A DNA stretch of 49,083 nucleotides from Skermanella stibiiresistens SB22 (lineage in GTDB: Bacteria; Pseudomonadota; Alphaproteobacteria; Azospirillales; Azospirillaceae), in assembly GCF_000576635.1 (NCBI RefSeq), contig NZ_AVFL01000039.1, positions 1-49,083 on the forward strand. The letters run 5' to 3'. The stretch's first letter is position 1. Every line of letters starts with the position of its first letter. Positions 7,759-16,796 of this stretch are shown in pieces. Made by a program: the position numbers and the translations under genes. The notes beneath the pieces were generated by a model. It did not search any database and was not told the origin of the DNA. It was given only the letters and a program-made list of their open reading frames with translations.

Positions 7759-8427
7759 ATGACGGCACCGATTCTCCAGCCCTGCGAGGAGAGCTTCGCC
7801 ATCGCGGCGCGCTGCGTCGCCGACGGCGGCGTCGTGATAGCACCCAGCGACACCAACCTGGCGCTGACGCTCGATCCCTGGAACGACGCGGCGATAGCCC
7901 GCGCCTTCGCGATCAAGCGGCGGCCACCGAACCAGGCGCTGACCCTGTTCGTCCACGATCCCGAGGAGTGGCGGGATTACGCCGAGGTCGAGGACGCCGG
8001 CCCGATCGACCGGGTGGTCGGCCGCTTTTGGCCGGGTCCGCTCAACATCGTGGTGCCGCGCAACGGCAAGGTGCCCGACACCATCGTTCGCGGCGGCCCC
8101 ACCGTAGCGATCGGCTGCATCGCCAACGCGGCGTTGCGCGGGTTGCTGGCCCATCTGGGGCGGCCGGTCGCGATGACCTCGGCCAATCTGTCGGGGCAGG
8201 CGGACGGCGTTCTGGTCGACATGGCGCTGGCGCTGGCACAGGTCGGCGACGCGGTGGACTACATCCTGGCGGGGGCGCCCGACGGGACCACCAAGTCGAG
8301 CACCATCCTGGACCTGTCGAATGCCACGCGCGCCGGAGGCGCCCGCATCCTGCGCCACGGCGACATCACCGCGGCGGACCTGCGCGTGGCCTTGGGCGAG
8401 GTCCTGCCGATCCACGAAGCGGCTTGA
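7759..8427 (+). CDS. divergent Sua5/YciO/YrdC-family protein
   Basis: A 222-aa YrdC-domain protein without the C-terminal Sua5 domain. Recognisable family pieces are GGVVIAPSDTNLAL (usual P-T-D-T-V-Y-G-L), RFWPGPLNIVVP, AMTSANLSGQA and STILDLSNATRAGGARILRHG. Several usually conserved residues are changed: the Tyr-Gly of the first motif, and the R-x-P segment, here VAIGCIANAAL. Housekeeping homologues make threonylcarbamoyl-AMP for tRNA t6A. Placed within a lipid biosynthetic operon, with GGGAG and a 13-base gap after the ligase, this copy more likely makes a carbamoyl-adenylate-like intermediate for tailoring. That role is inference. Confidence 0.75.
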   Translation: MTAPILQPCEESFAIAARCVADGGVVIAPSDTNLALTLDPWNDAAIARAFAIKRRPPNQALTLFVHDPEEWRDYAEVEDAGPIDRVVGRFWPGPLNIVVPRNGKVPDTIVRGGPTVAIGCIANAALRGLLAHLGRPVAMTSANLSGQADGVLVDMALALAQVGDAVDYILAGAPDGTTKSSTILDLSNATRAGGARILRHGDITAADLRVALGEVLPIHEAA

Positions 8428-8441
8428 TCAAGAAAACGGTC

Positions 8442-9668
8442 ATGACGACAGAGTCCCCCAAAACCTCGCGCAGGACACGGATCGCGGCCATTCTGATGTT
8501 CGTCGGCCTGGCCGGCGCCGTCGCCCTCCAATGGTGGATGTCGCGGCCGCCGCGCAGCATCCAGGCCTTCGTCAATACCGGCGTCTCGGTCATCAGGGCG
8601 CCGATCGCCGGGCGGATCGACCTCGCCCCGGAGATCCGCGTCGGGCGTCCGGTTGAGCCGGCCGACGACTTGGGCGTGATCGAGAGCGATGTGGAGAATC
8701 CCCGCGTCTCGCAGCTTCTGGTCCAGGAACGGCAGACCGAGGTGCTGATCGCGACGCTCGAACAGCAACTGGCCGGAACCCGCCGCCGCATCGAGGCGCG
8801 GAGCGAGCTGATCGCCCGGTTCGCCTTGGAGAACGTCGAGCAGAAGCGCCTTCAGGACAAATACCACCGGTCCCAGATCAACACGGTCCGCGAGGAGCTT
8901 CGCCGCGCCGTGGTCAGCGCCGAGGTCGCGGCCTCCGAGGTCCGCCGCACCGAGAAGCTGTTCGAGCGTGGCGTCTCCAGTGGCGTGGCGCTCGAGCGGG
9001 TGGTCGGTTCCGGACGCGAGGCGAGCGCCGATGTCAGCGCCCAGAAGGCCAGGCTGGCCCAGTTCGAGGCCGGGCTGGAGGCGTCGGCCGCCGGCCTCCA
9101 ACTCGACGGACCCAGGACGCTCAGTGAACCGGAAAGCCGGCTCCGCCAGTTGAACACCGAACTGGTCGACCTGGAGCAGCAGGCGGCGGACGTCGCGCGC
9201 CGGCTGGACGGCGCCAAGCTGGAGCTGGAGGTGGTCCGCGAGCAGCTGGGAAGCCAGCGGCGCACCGTCGTTCGGGCGCTGAACCCGGGGGTGATCTGGT
9301 CGGTCGAGGCGCAATCCGGCGAGAACGTCGCGGCGAACGGGCGGATCGCCCAGCTGGTCGATTGCCGGGACGTCTGGGTCGAGGCGTTCTTCGATGAATC
9401 CGACACCGCCCGCATGAGTATCGGCGAGCGGGTGACGGTCAAGATGCTCTATGGCGACATGAGGTGGGAAGGTGTCGTGGAGACCTTGCGGGCCGGCGCC
9501 GGCCGGGTCACGGTCGGCCAGTACGTGGTCGATCCGCCGCCCGAGATCGCGCGGCGCCAGCTTCCCGTCCGCGTGATGACCGCGCGGATCAGGGTCAACT
9601 GGGGAACGGACCTGACGCCGGAGAAATTCTGCTTCGCCGGCGGCAGCGTCGAGGTGGTGGCGCGATGA
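8442..9668 (+). CDS. HlyD-type membrane fusion (periplasmic adaptor) protein
   Basis: A 408-aa adaptor with a short cytoplasmic N-terminus, one membrane helix (about residues 14-32), a lipoyl-like half (VIRAPIAGRIDLAPEIRVG), a long coiled coil (about 85-240, rich in E/Q/R/L heptads) and a beta-barrel segment (AQLVDCRDVWVEAFFDESDTARMSIGERVTV). Such proteins bridge an inner-membrane transporter and an outer-membrane channel, or present products in the periplasm. ATG 8442 is used; a TTG at 8424 that overlaps the Sua5-like stop is an alternative. It lies directly before the MFS gene, so the pair likely exports the cluster product. No outer-membrane TolC gene is in the window. Confidence 0.85.
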   Translation: MTTESPKTSRRTRIAAILMFVGLAGAVALQWWMSRPPRSIQAFVNTGVSVIRAPIAGRIDLAPEIRVGRPVEPADDLGVIESDVENPRVSQLLVQERQTEVLIATLEQQLAGTRRRIEARSELIARFALENVEQKRLQDKYHRSQINTVREELRRAVVSAEVAASEVRRTEKLFERGVSSGVALERVVGSGREASADVSAQKARLAQFEAGLEASAAGLQLDGPRTLSEPESRLRQLNTELVDLEQQAADVARRLDGAKLELEVVREQLGSQRRTVVRALNPGVIWSVEAQSGENVAANGRIAQLVDCRDVWVEAFFDESDTARMSIGERVTVKMLYGDMRWEGVVETLRAGAGRVTVGQYVVDPPPEIARRQLPVRVMTARIRVNWGTDLTPEKFCFAGGSVEVVAR

Positions 9669-9722
9669 GGGGGTGCCAGCCGGGCCTGGACCAGCCTCGA
9701 CTGGGCGAGATGGGGCGGCGTC

Positions 9723-10910
9723 ATGCGGCGTGATATCCTGCTGTTCATCTCCTACCGGGTCGTCTCGCGGCTGTATTTCCAGCTGCCGGTGCTGTTCCTG
9801 CACCTGCACATGGTCCAGATGGGCCTCCACAACACGATCGCGCTGCTGGTCGTCTACGGCTTGATCACCACCGTGACGGCCTCGCTGGGATCGACCCTGG
9901 CGCGCCACGTCCGGCAGAAGACCGTCGTGGCGCTGGGCGAGCTGATGAAGGCCGCCGGGCTCCTGCTGGTGGTGCTGGGCACCAGCGTCGGCGGCACCGA
10001 CTTCTGGACCGTCATGGTGGCCCAGGTGATCGGCGGGATCGGCTTCAGCCTCGCGATCTCCACCGACTCCAGCCTGCTGCGGACCGTCACCGCCAGTGGC
10101 GGCAACGACCTGTTCATGGGCGTCCAGAGCCGGTCGCAGAGCCTGATGTTCATCGCGACGCTGGGAGCGGGCTGCGCCGGCGGCATCCTGTACGACTATC
10201 AGGCGGACTGGCCGTTCCTGGCGGCGATGGCCATGAACCTGCTGTCGGCGGCGCTGATCCTGATGATCCACGAGGACAAGGTTGTGGCTTCCGGTCCGGC
10301 CGCCGGCGCGGCGGGGCCGCGGGAGCGGGTTCGGCTCCGGCTGGATCGGGACCAGTCGTTCTGGATGAACTTCTACTCGCTCTCGCGGGCGTTCACCATG
10401 GCTCCCTTCGTGGGCTTCCTGCCGTTCTTCTTCATCATGCTGGGTGTCGACCCCTTCCTGTTCGGCGCGGTGCTCAGCCTTTTCACCTTCGCCGGATTCA
10501 TCGCGGCGCTCTACTGCAACGCCTTCCTGAGGCGATTCGGATTGAACGCGCTGATGGGGGTGACCATCGGCTGCATGCTCGGATCGATGACGCTGTTCGG
10601 CTTCAGCGCTTGGTTCGCGCGGTGGGGTGTCGATTATTTCCTGGTCGGGCTGGTGGCGATCGCGCTGCTCGGCTTCGGGTCCGGCGGCGTCCGGCCGGTG
10701 ACTATGGGAAATATTAGGATGGGAGCGCTGAAACCCGAGGACCGGATCCGGCTGCTGTCGACCATGGAGAGGAACTTCGGCGTCTGCAACGCCGTGCTAC
10801 TGGCGGCTGGGGCATTCGTGCTGGTGGAGTACGGTTTTGGCCCCCTGATGGTCACTTTGGGAGCCTGCTACGTGATCCTGATCGGTGGTCTGCTAATGAC
10901 AAGTAATTAG
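9723..10910 (+). CDS. major facilitator superfamily transporter
   Basis: A 395-aa polytopic membrane protein of about 12 hydrophobic segments, with a charged central loop near residues 180-205 (GPRERVRLRLDRDQ). It has an MFS layout, with the short basic loop ARHVRQKTVV after helix 2. It follows the HlyD-type adaptor by 54 bases and ends the biosynthetic operon, so it probably exports the lipid-like product. The substrate cannot be read from the sequence. The last coding bases (about 10890-10910) and the region after are less GC-rich, and no clear hairpin terminator follows the stop. Confidence 0.82.
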   Translation: MRRDILLFISYRVVSRLYFQLPVLFLHLHMVQMGLHNTIALLVVYGLITTVTASLGSTLARHVRQKTVVALGELMKAAGLLLVVLGTSVGGTDFWTVMVAQVIGGIGFSLAISTDSSLLRTVTASGGNDLFMGVQSRSQSLMFIATLGAGCAGGILYDYQADWPFLAAMAMNLLSAALILMIHEDKVVASGPAAGAAGPRERVRLRLDRDQSFWMNFYSLSRAFTMAPFVGFLPFFFIMLGVDPFLFGAVLSLFTFAGFIAALYCNAFLRRFGLNALMGVTIGCMLGSMTLFGFSAWFARWGVDYFLVGLVAIALLGFGSGGVRPVTMGNIRMGALKPEDRIRLLSTMERNFGVCNAVLLAAGAFVLVEYGFGPLMVTLGACYVILIGGLLMTSN

Positions 10911-11245
10911 CCGTCTAAGTGACTAGAAAATCCGATGGCTCTGATGGTCGTTCGCGCCAACACAGTAAAGAAATGCTCCCATACCGCCATTGGTGCATGT
11001 CCGAATTAGAGGAAGCGTGGGCAGGATCGTGCTATTCATGGCTCCGAGATGCGGCATATGATCAGTTCACGGCGGCTGGCATCATAGTACCAGTGGGATG
11101 TGTGAGTTGTTCTTGGTATGGGTTGTGACCATCGGTGACATTGCCGAAGGGAGTACGAAATTCGAGGTCGGTCACCAGCGTTTCCGGCGGTTCTGATGTC
11201 CCCAAGCCGTTCTCGACGCGTGAATTCTCGCCATTCGGTCCCTGG
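10911..11245. other. intergenic region before the hybrid kinase
   Basis: Noncoding stretch of 335 bases with lower GC than its surroundings. I see no convincing gene; a GTG-initiated frame at 10919-11128 has no ribosome site and no family resemblance. It probably holds the end of the biosynthetic transcript and the promoter of the kinase gene. A loose GGTGAC/GTCACC inverted pair occurs at 11134-11139 and 11171-11176. Confidence 0.4.
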
Positions 11246-14131
11246 ATGAAACTTTCGCACCGTCTGCTCGCGGTGGTCGCCCTCGCGTTGATACCCTTGT
11301 CGGCCCTGCAGGTTCGCAACGCGTTCCAACGGGAGGCGCAGCAGACCGAACAGACCTACGAGGAGGCGCGGCGCCTGCTGCGGCTGATCGAGGATGAACA
11401 GGCTGGCAACGTGCTCGGCATCCGTCAGACATTGGGGACACTGCGCCAGACCGAGGCGATCGTGGGCCGGGACGTGGCCGCGTGCCAAGGTTTGATGGAT
11501 CGGCTGCGGAACGAATATCCACCCTACCTCGACATCCAGGTCACCAACGCCAAGGGCGTGATCACCTGCGCCACCGATCGGAGGGCCGTGGGCGTGGACG
11601 TGTCCGACCGGCCCCATGTCAGGGAGGTGCTGGCGGGCAACGACTTCTTCATCGGCGGCTCGATCAAGGCGCGCACCACCGGTCTCGGCGTGCTGCCATT
11701 CTCCTTGGGTTACCGGGATCAGGCCACGGGTGGGATCGCGGGGGCCATCATCGCGGGGCTCGATATCGCGTGGCTGGAAACATACTTCTCGTCGAAAGCC
11801 TTGCCGCCGACCGTGGTGCTGACGGTGGCGGATCGCGACGGCACGATCATCGCACGTGTTCCCGATCTCTCCGCGCCTGGTCAGCCGGATGGCGTCGGCG
11901 CCTCGTTGTCCAATGGTTACATGGCTTTGTTCAATCGGTCGGGCTCTGGGGTGGAGCGCGTGGGCGGGCCCGACGGCTCGGTCAGGATGGTGGCGTTTTC
12001 CCCGATCGACGACAGGGTCGAAGGGCTGTTCCTGTCGGTCGGCATCGACGAGGTCGGCGCGCTGGAGCAAATCCACCGGACCCGGAACGGGGCTCTCGCC
12101 GTATTGGTGGCCATCGCCCTGTTCACGGTGGCGTCGGTCCTCTTGATAGGCCGGCGCTATGTACAGGAGCCGGCCGAGCGACTGGCGGCGGCGGCGGACC
12201 GCTGGCGCGCCGGCGATTTCTCGCTCCGGATCTTCATCCCCTCGTCGGCGCGGGAGTTCGCGGCCCTGGCCGAGGATTTCAACGGGATGGCGGACGCGCT
12301 CGAAGCGCGCGACCGGGCGCTGAAAGCCAGCGAGGGGCAGCATCGGGCGGTGTTCGAGACCGCCGTGGACGCCATGGTGGTGATCGACGACAAGGGTGTC
12401 ATCCAGACCTCCAACCCGGCGGCGGCCAAGACCTTCGGCTATGACGCGGCGGAATTGAAGGGCCGGAACGTCTCGATGCTGATGGGCGAGGAGCATGGTT
12501 CGCGCCATGACGGCTACCTCCGCAACTATCTCCAAACGGGAGTGCGGCGGATCATCGGCGTCGGGCGGGAGGTCGAGGGGCGGCGCAGCGACGGCTCCGT
12601 GTTCCCGCTGGAGCTGGCGATCGCCGAATGGCGCGGTCCCGATGACAATCTTTACTTCACCGGCATCATGCGCAACATCTCGGCGCGCCGCGCCGCCGAG
12701 CGGGAGGTCGAGGAGGAGCGCAGCAGGCTGCGCAGCGTGATCGAGAACGCGCCATTCCCGGCGATCGTCCACGGCGACGACGGCGAGGTGCTGCACATCA
12801 GCCGGGCCTGGCTCGACATCACCGGCTACACCCGCGAGCAGCTGCCGACGATCGAGGCTTGGTCCTCCCTGGCATATGGCGATTCGCGAAACGACCTGCG
12901 GGTGGCGACGAAGGCTGGCGTCGATCACCTCTATTCGCTGGATCGTTCGATGGACGAGGGCGAATACGTCATCCTCACGGCCGAGGGGAACAAGCGCATC
13001 TGGGCCTTCCGGTCTTCCCCCGTCGGCGGAGACATGTCGGGTCGCCGGTTGGTTGTGAGCATGGCGGCCGACATCACCGAGCGGCGTGATGGCGAGGAGA
13101 GGCTGAAGCTGCTGATGCGGGAGGTCGACCACCGCGCCAAGAACGCCCTGATGGTCGTCCAATCCATCGTCCAGCTGTCGCGGTCGGAGGATCCGGCCCA
13201 GTTCTCCATGGCCGTCGAGGGCAGGATCCAGGCGATGGCGCGGGCGCACTCCCTGCTGGCGGCGGCCCGCTGGTCGGGCGCCGACCTCCAGCATCTGCTG
13301 ACGGAGGAACTGGCGGCCTATGGCGGCGACGGCAAGGTGGTGGTGGATGGGCCGCCGATCTCGATCAGGCCGGAGGCGACCCAGGCCGTGTCGCTGGCGC
13401 TGCACGAACTGACGACCAACGCCGCCAAGCATGGCGCGCTGTCGACCGATACCGGCCAGGTCCGCGTCACCTGGACCCTACCCGAGGCGGAGACTGAGCT
13501 GTCGGTCGACTGGAGTGAAACCGGTGGACCGGAGATTTCCGGTCAACCGTCACGCGGCGGCTTCGGGTCGGTCCTGCTCCGCCAAGTCGTGGAGGCGCAG
13601 CTGGGTGGGGAGTTGCGCTTGACGTGGTCGTCCGCCGGTTTGTCGTGCGTGATCCGGTTGCCGGGCGACACTTGGCAGGCGAGTGGTGTCCGGATGACGG
13701 CTCCCGCGGCCAGCGCTCCCTTGGCCCCAGTGACGACGAGCCATGCGGGCCGCCGGGTCCTCGTGGTGGAGGACGAGGCGCTGACGGCGATGGCGCTCCA
13801 GCTTCTGCTGGAGGACGCCGGCTACATCGTGCTGGGCCCCGTCGGGCGCGTCGAGGACGCGCTCGACCTGCTGCGGTCCGGTCCTCCCGACGCCGCCGTG
13901 CTGGACGTCAACCTGTTCGGCGCCACCGTCGATCCCGTGGCGTCCAGGCTGGAGGACATGGGCGTGCCATTTCTGTTCTGCACCGGCTACCACAGCGGCG
14001 GCACCGCCGGCGAGCGCCACCCCACGGCACCGGTGCTGGGCAAGCCGGTCAACGCCAACAGCCTGCTGGCCGCCGTCAGCGGCTTGATGTCCGCCGAGCC
14101 GCGGGCGGTGGCCACCGCCGGAAACGCTTGA
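11246..14131 (+). CDS. membrane-bound hybrid HWE-family sensor histidine kinase
   Basis: Hybrid kinase of about 961 aa. Order: membrane helix (1-20), periplasmic double-Cache-like sensor (about 25-290; ATDRRAVGVDVSDRPHVREV), second helix (about 291-312), HAMP-like segment (PAERLAAAADRWRAGDF), two PAS domains (about 360-480 and 485-610), HWE kinase core with His629 in EVDHRAKNALMVVQS, N-box LHELTTNAAKHGAL, WSE motif and G-box RGGFGSVLL, then a C-terminal receiver with Asp887 in AVLDVNL, FCTGY and a conserved Lys in LGKPV. It senses a small extracytoplasmic molecule and phosphorylates its own receiver. The start at 11246 gives a clean membrane anchor; the frame is open to a GTG at 11135. No partner regulator is adjacent. 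Confidence 0.9.
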   Translation: MKLSHRLLAVVALALIPLSALQVRNAFQREAQQTEQTYEEARRLLRLIEDEQAGNVLGIRQTLGTLRQTEAIVGRDVAACQGLMDRLRNEYPPYLDIQVTNAKGVITCATDRRAVGVDVSDRPHVREVLAGNDFFIGGSIKARTTGLGVLPFSLGYRDQATGGIAGAIIAGLDIAWLETYFSSKALPPTVVLTVADRDGTIIARVPDLSAPGQPDGVGASLSNGYMALFNRSGSGVERVGGPDGSVRMVAFSPIDDRVEGLFLSVGIDEVGALEQIHRTRNGALAVLVAIALFTVASVLLIGRRYVQEPAERLAAAADRWRAGDFSLRIFIPSSAREFAALAEDFNGMADALEARDRALKASEGQHRAVFETAVDAMVVIDDKGVIQTSNPAAAKTFGYDAAELKGRNVSMLMGEEHGSRHDGYLRNYLQTGVRRIIGVGREVEGRRSDGSVFPLELAIAEWRGPDDNLYFTGIMRNISARRAAEREVEEERSRLRSVIENAPFPAIVHGDDGEVLHISRAWLDITGYTREQLPTIEAWSSLAYGDSRNDLRVATKAGVDHLYSLDRSMDEGEYVILTAEGNKRIWAFRSSPVGGDMSGRRLVVSMAADITERRDGEERLKLLMREVDHRAKNALMVVQSIVQLSRSEDPAQFSMAVEGRIQAMARAHSLLAAARWSGADLQHLLTEELAAYGGDGKVVVDGPPISIRPEATQAVSLALHELTTNAAKHGALSTDTGQVRVTWTLPEAETELSVDWSETGGPEISGQPSRGGFGSVLLRQVVEAQLGGELRLTWSSAGLSCVIRLPGDTWQASGVRMTAPAASAPLAPVTTSHAGRRVLVVEDEALTAMALQLLLEDAGYIVLGPVGRVEDALDLLRSGPPDAAVLDVNLFGATVDPVASRLEDMGVPFLFCTGYHSGGTAGERHPTAPVLGKPVNANSLLAAVSGLMSAEPRAVATAGNA

Positions 14132-14143
14132 GCCCGTGAAGCC

Positions 14144-15244
14144 TCAGCCGATCCGGGCCGCCTTGGCGGTGGCGGCGACCGGCTGCTTGACCAGTTCGGC
14201 GTAGACCGTGTCGACGTTGCGGACCATGTGCTCCAGGCGGAAGCGGTCGAGATCCTCGACGGCGCCGCGCTTCAGCCGGGCCGCCGTCTCCGGTTCCGTC
14301 AGGACCCGCAGCATGGCACCGGCCAAGGCGTCGGCGTCGTGGGGCGGCACCAGCAGGCCGGCCTTGCCGTGATTGAGCAGTTCCGGCACGCCACCGACCT
14401 GCGTCCCGATGATGGCGGAACCCATCTCGCGCGCCTCGATCAGCACCAGCGGGAAGCTGTCCAGTCGCGACGCCAGCACGAAGACGGCGGCTTCGCGCAT
14501 GTAGGCCTGGAAATCACTCCGGAAGCCGGGGAAGTGGATGCGGGGATGGCTTTTCAGGGTCGCGGCGTGGGCCTGGAACTCCGCCAAGTCGGGACCGTCG
14601 CCGACCAGATACAGGTTGGCTCCGGGCACCTTCTCCGAGATCGCCTCGAAGGCGGTCAGCAGTTCGGTGATGCCCTTCCGCTGGAACATGCCGGCGACGG
14701 TGACGATGGCGGGCTGTTCCAGGCCGACCGAGGTGGTGCCGCCATAGGCGGAATAGCGCGGGCTGCCAATCACCGCGTTCTCGACGAAGCGCATCTTGCG
14801 GGCGGGCAGCCCCAGCTTGATGAACTCGTTGCCGACCTCCTTGCTGACCGCGATGGTGCGGTCCGCGATCCGCATCACCCGGGAGCTGCGCTGATGCAGG
14901 CTGTGCAGGTGGCCGACCACCGAATACGAGTGGAACGGCTTCGACAGCGTCGCCAGAACGGTCCCGGTCATGTTGTGGCAATGGACGATGTCGGGCTTCC
15001 GCGCCGACACGATGCTGTTGAAGCGGTGGAGCGCCTTGGGAACGTTGCCGACCGACCGCTTCTGATCGAGGATCTGGTGGTCGATGCCGCGCGAGCGCAG
15101 CAGCGACTCGTACTCTCCCCCGCCGGACACGACGGTGACGTCGTGGCCCGCCATCGACTGGCCGCAGGCCAGATCCAGCGCGGCATTGATGATACCGTTG
15201 CCGAGATTACGGACATCGTTGAGAACGTGGACAATCCGATACAT
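14144..15244 (-). CDS. family-4 (RfaB-like) glycosyltransferase
   Basis: GT-B glycosyltransferase of 366 aa. The N-terminal acceptor domain starts MYRIVHVLNDVRNLGNG; the donor domain has VTVAGMFQRKGITELL and LYLVGDGPDL; the E(x7)E-like nucleotide-sugar motif is DSFPLVLIEA, with Asp in place of the first Glu. It adds a sugar to a lipid-linked glycan in the cytoplasm, fitting with the polyprenyl-phosphate sugar transferase immediately upstream in the same operon. ATG 15244 is preferred over the ATG at 15322 because AGGA sits eight bases upstream and family members begin here. It is convergent with the hybrid kinase, whose stop is 12 bases away. Likely capsule or exopolysaccharide synthesis. Confidence 0.85.
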   Translation of the reverse strand: MYRIVHVLNDVRNLGNGIINAALDLACGQSMAGHDVTVVSGGGEYESLLRSRGIDHQILDQKRSVGNVPKALHRFNSIVSARKPDIVHCHNMTGTVLATLSKPFHSYSVVGHLHSLHQRSSRVMRIADRTIAVSKEVGNEFIKLGLPARKMRFVENAVIGSPRYSAYGGTTSVGLEQPAIVTVAGMFQRKGITELLTAFEAISEKVPGANLYLVGDGPDLAEFQAHAATLKSHPRIHFPGFRSDFQAYMREAAVFVLASRLDSFPLVLIEAREMGSAIIGTQVGGVPELLNHGKAGLLVPPHDADALAGAMLRVLTEPETAARLKRGAVEDLDRFRLEHMVRNVDTVYAELVKQPVAATAKAARIG

Positions 15245-15293
15245 CAGTTCAGTCCTGACTTGTTGGAGGCGCGCGGGAGTGGCCGCGCGATCG

Positions 15294-16796
15294 TCAATAG
15301 GCGTTGCGGTCCCCGAAGACACAGCCGGCGGTCTTCAGGAGGATCTTGAGGTCGAGGGCGAGCGACCAGCTGTCCATGTAGCGGAGATCGCGGTCGAGGC
15401 GGCCCTGGGCGTGGTCCAAGGTATCGACCTCGCCCCGGTACCCGCTGACCTGGGCCAGACCGGTGATGCCGGGCTTGACCCGGTGCCGCCGGGCGTAGTT
15501 CGGCACGGCCTCGTGGTAGAGCTTGTCACCGACCTTCATGGCCGTCGCGTGGGGGCGGGGACCCACCAGCGACATGGTGCCCATGAAGACGTTGAAGAGC
15601 TGCGGGATCTCGTCGAGGCTGGACCGGCGCAGGAATCGTCCGACCCTGGTCACCCGGGGATCGCCCCGCGTGGTCCGCTGCGCGCCGCTGACGTCCTGCT
15701 TGGTGACGTACATCGAGCGGAACTTGAGGACGCTGATCTCCTCGTTCTGGAAGCCGAAGCGGCGCTGGCGGAAGAAGACGCCACCAGGGCTCTCCAGCGC
15801 CACGGCCGCCGCGATCAGGCCGAACAGCGGCGCCAGGGCGACGATCAGGGCGCCCGATCCCAGGACATCCAGCGTCCGCTTCGCCAATTCATCCCAGTTC
15901 CGCACCGGCTTGTCGCGCACCTGGACCGCCAGCCAGTCGCCAAAGCGGCTGATCGCCCCCTCGGGAGCGGCGGAGAGGGCGCCGCGGCCCAGCAGCCGCA
16001 CGTCCGCGGCCATGCCGTCGATCAGGTCGAGCACCCGCTCCGCGTCGCCACCGATGGCGGTTCCCGAGTTTGGCCCAGCGGTGGGGGAGTTCTCGATCAG
16101 GACGGTCCGGATCCGGTGCCTAACGCACCAGGAGCGCAGGTTGCCGATGCCGCCGATGAAGGGCGTCTGGCTTTCCCGGTCGATCCCGGCGGCAGGGTCG
16201 AACGATCCGACGACATGGAATTCGGCATCCGGACGGGTCCCGAACCAGGCGTTCATATCCCGCGTGAAGCCAGGAGAACCGACGATCACGGTGCGCCGCC
16301 GCATCAGGGGGCGGAAGCTGGCCTTGCCGGAGAACCACAGGACGAGGCAACGCCAGCCGGCGAACAGCCAGACCGACAACCCCAGCCACCCCGCCATCAC
16401 GGGCAAGGTCAGATGGATCGGCTGGGAGACCGACCAGACGATGACGAAGGTGGCCGCCAGGCTGATCGCCGCGGCCAGACCAGTCCGGAGGATCTGCGGC
16501 GTCAGCGAGCCCATTCGGCTCGGCGCGTGGATCCGGAGCACTCGGACGCACAACGTGAAGACGAGCAGGTTGATCGCCAGCGTCGCCAGTTCCGCCGTCA
16601 TCTGGGTGGAAACCGGGTTCGTCCTGGATAGATTGCCGATTCCGAAAACGGTGGCTCCGGCGATGAGGGTCGCCAGATGGTCGCTGACGGCGGCCACCTC
16701 GGTGGTGAACGACCTATGGTCGCCACCAGGAGGCTGCCTTCGCACGGCGCTGATTTGATCGGCTTCAGCGGTGCCGTGTGGGTAGAGGACTGACAT
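15294..16796 (-). CDS. exopolysaccharide polyprenyl glycosylphosphotransferase (WcaJ/ExoY-type)
   Basis: Initiating sugar-1-phosphate transferase of 500 aa. About five hydrophobic segments in the first 170 residues are followed by a CoA-binding-like Rossmann region ([16 protein letters not shown]). The catalytic C-terminal domain has the family blocks [61 protein letters not shown] and [16 protein letters not shown]. It transfers a sugar phosphate to undecaprenyl phosphate to start an exopolysaccharide repeat unit. ATG 16796 has GGAG five bases upstream; a longer frame to 16841 is less likely. The glycosyltransferase gene follows in the same direction, but no polymerase or flippase gene is nearby. 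Confidence 0.9.
   Translation of the reverse strand: MSVLYPHGTAEADQISAVRRQPPGGDHRSFTTEVAAVSDHLATLIAGATVFGIGNLSRTNPVSTQMTAELATLAINLLVFTLCVRVLRIHAPSRMGSLTPQILRTGLAAAISLAATFVIVWSVSQPIHLTLPVMAGWLGLSVWLFAGWRCLVLWFSGKASFRPLMRRRTVIVGSPGFTRDMNAWFGTRPDAEFHVVGSFDPAAGIDRESQTPFIGGIGNLRSWCVRHRIRTVLIENSPTAGPNSGTAIGGDAERVLDLIDGMAADVRLLGRGALSAAPEGAISRFGDWLAVQVRDKPVRNWDELAKRTLDVLGSGALIVALAPLFGLIAAAVALESPGGVFFRQRRFGFQNEEISVLKFRSMYVTKQDVSGAQRTTRGDPRVTRVGRFLRRSSLDEIPQLFNVFMGTMSLVGPRPHATAMKVGDKLYHEAVPNYARRHRVKPGITGLAQVSGYRGEVDTLDHAQGRLDRDLRYMDSWSLALDLKILLKTAGCVFGDRNAY

Noticed and set aside
8259-10271. 670-residue open frame on the - strand
   Set aside because: Antisense to the HlyD and MFS genes; no start context and low-complexity composition.
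10919-11128. 69-residue GTG-initiated frame between the MFS and kinase genes
   Set aside because: No ribosome site, no recognisable domain and atypical composition; treated as noncoding although a short peptide cannot be excluded.
11036-13432. 798-residue open frame on the - strand
   Set aside because: Antisense to the hybrid kinase, whose domains read perfectly on the + strand.
15084-16631. 515-residue open frame on the + strand
   Set aside because: Antisense to the sugar-phosphate transferase and glycosyltransferase genes; composition is that of a shadow frame.
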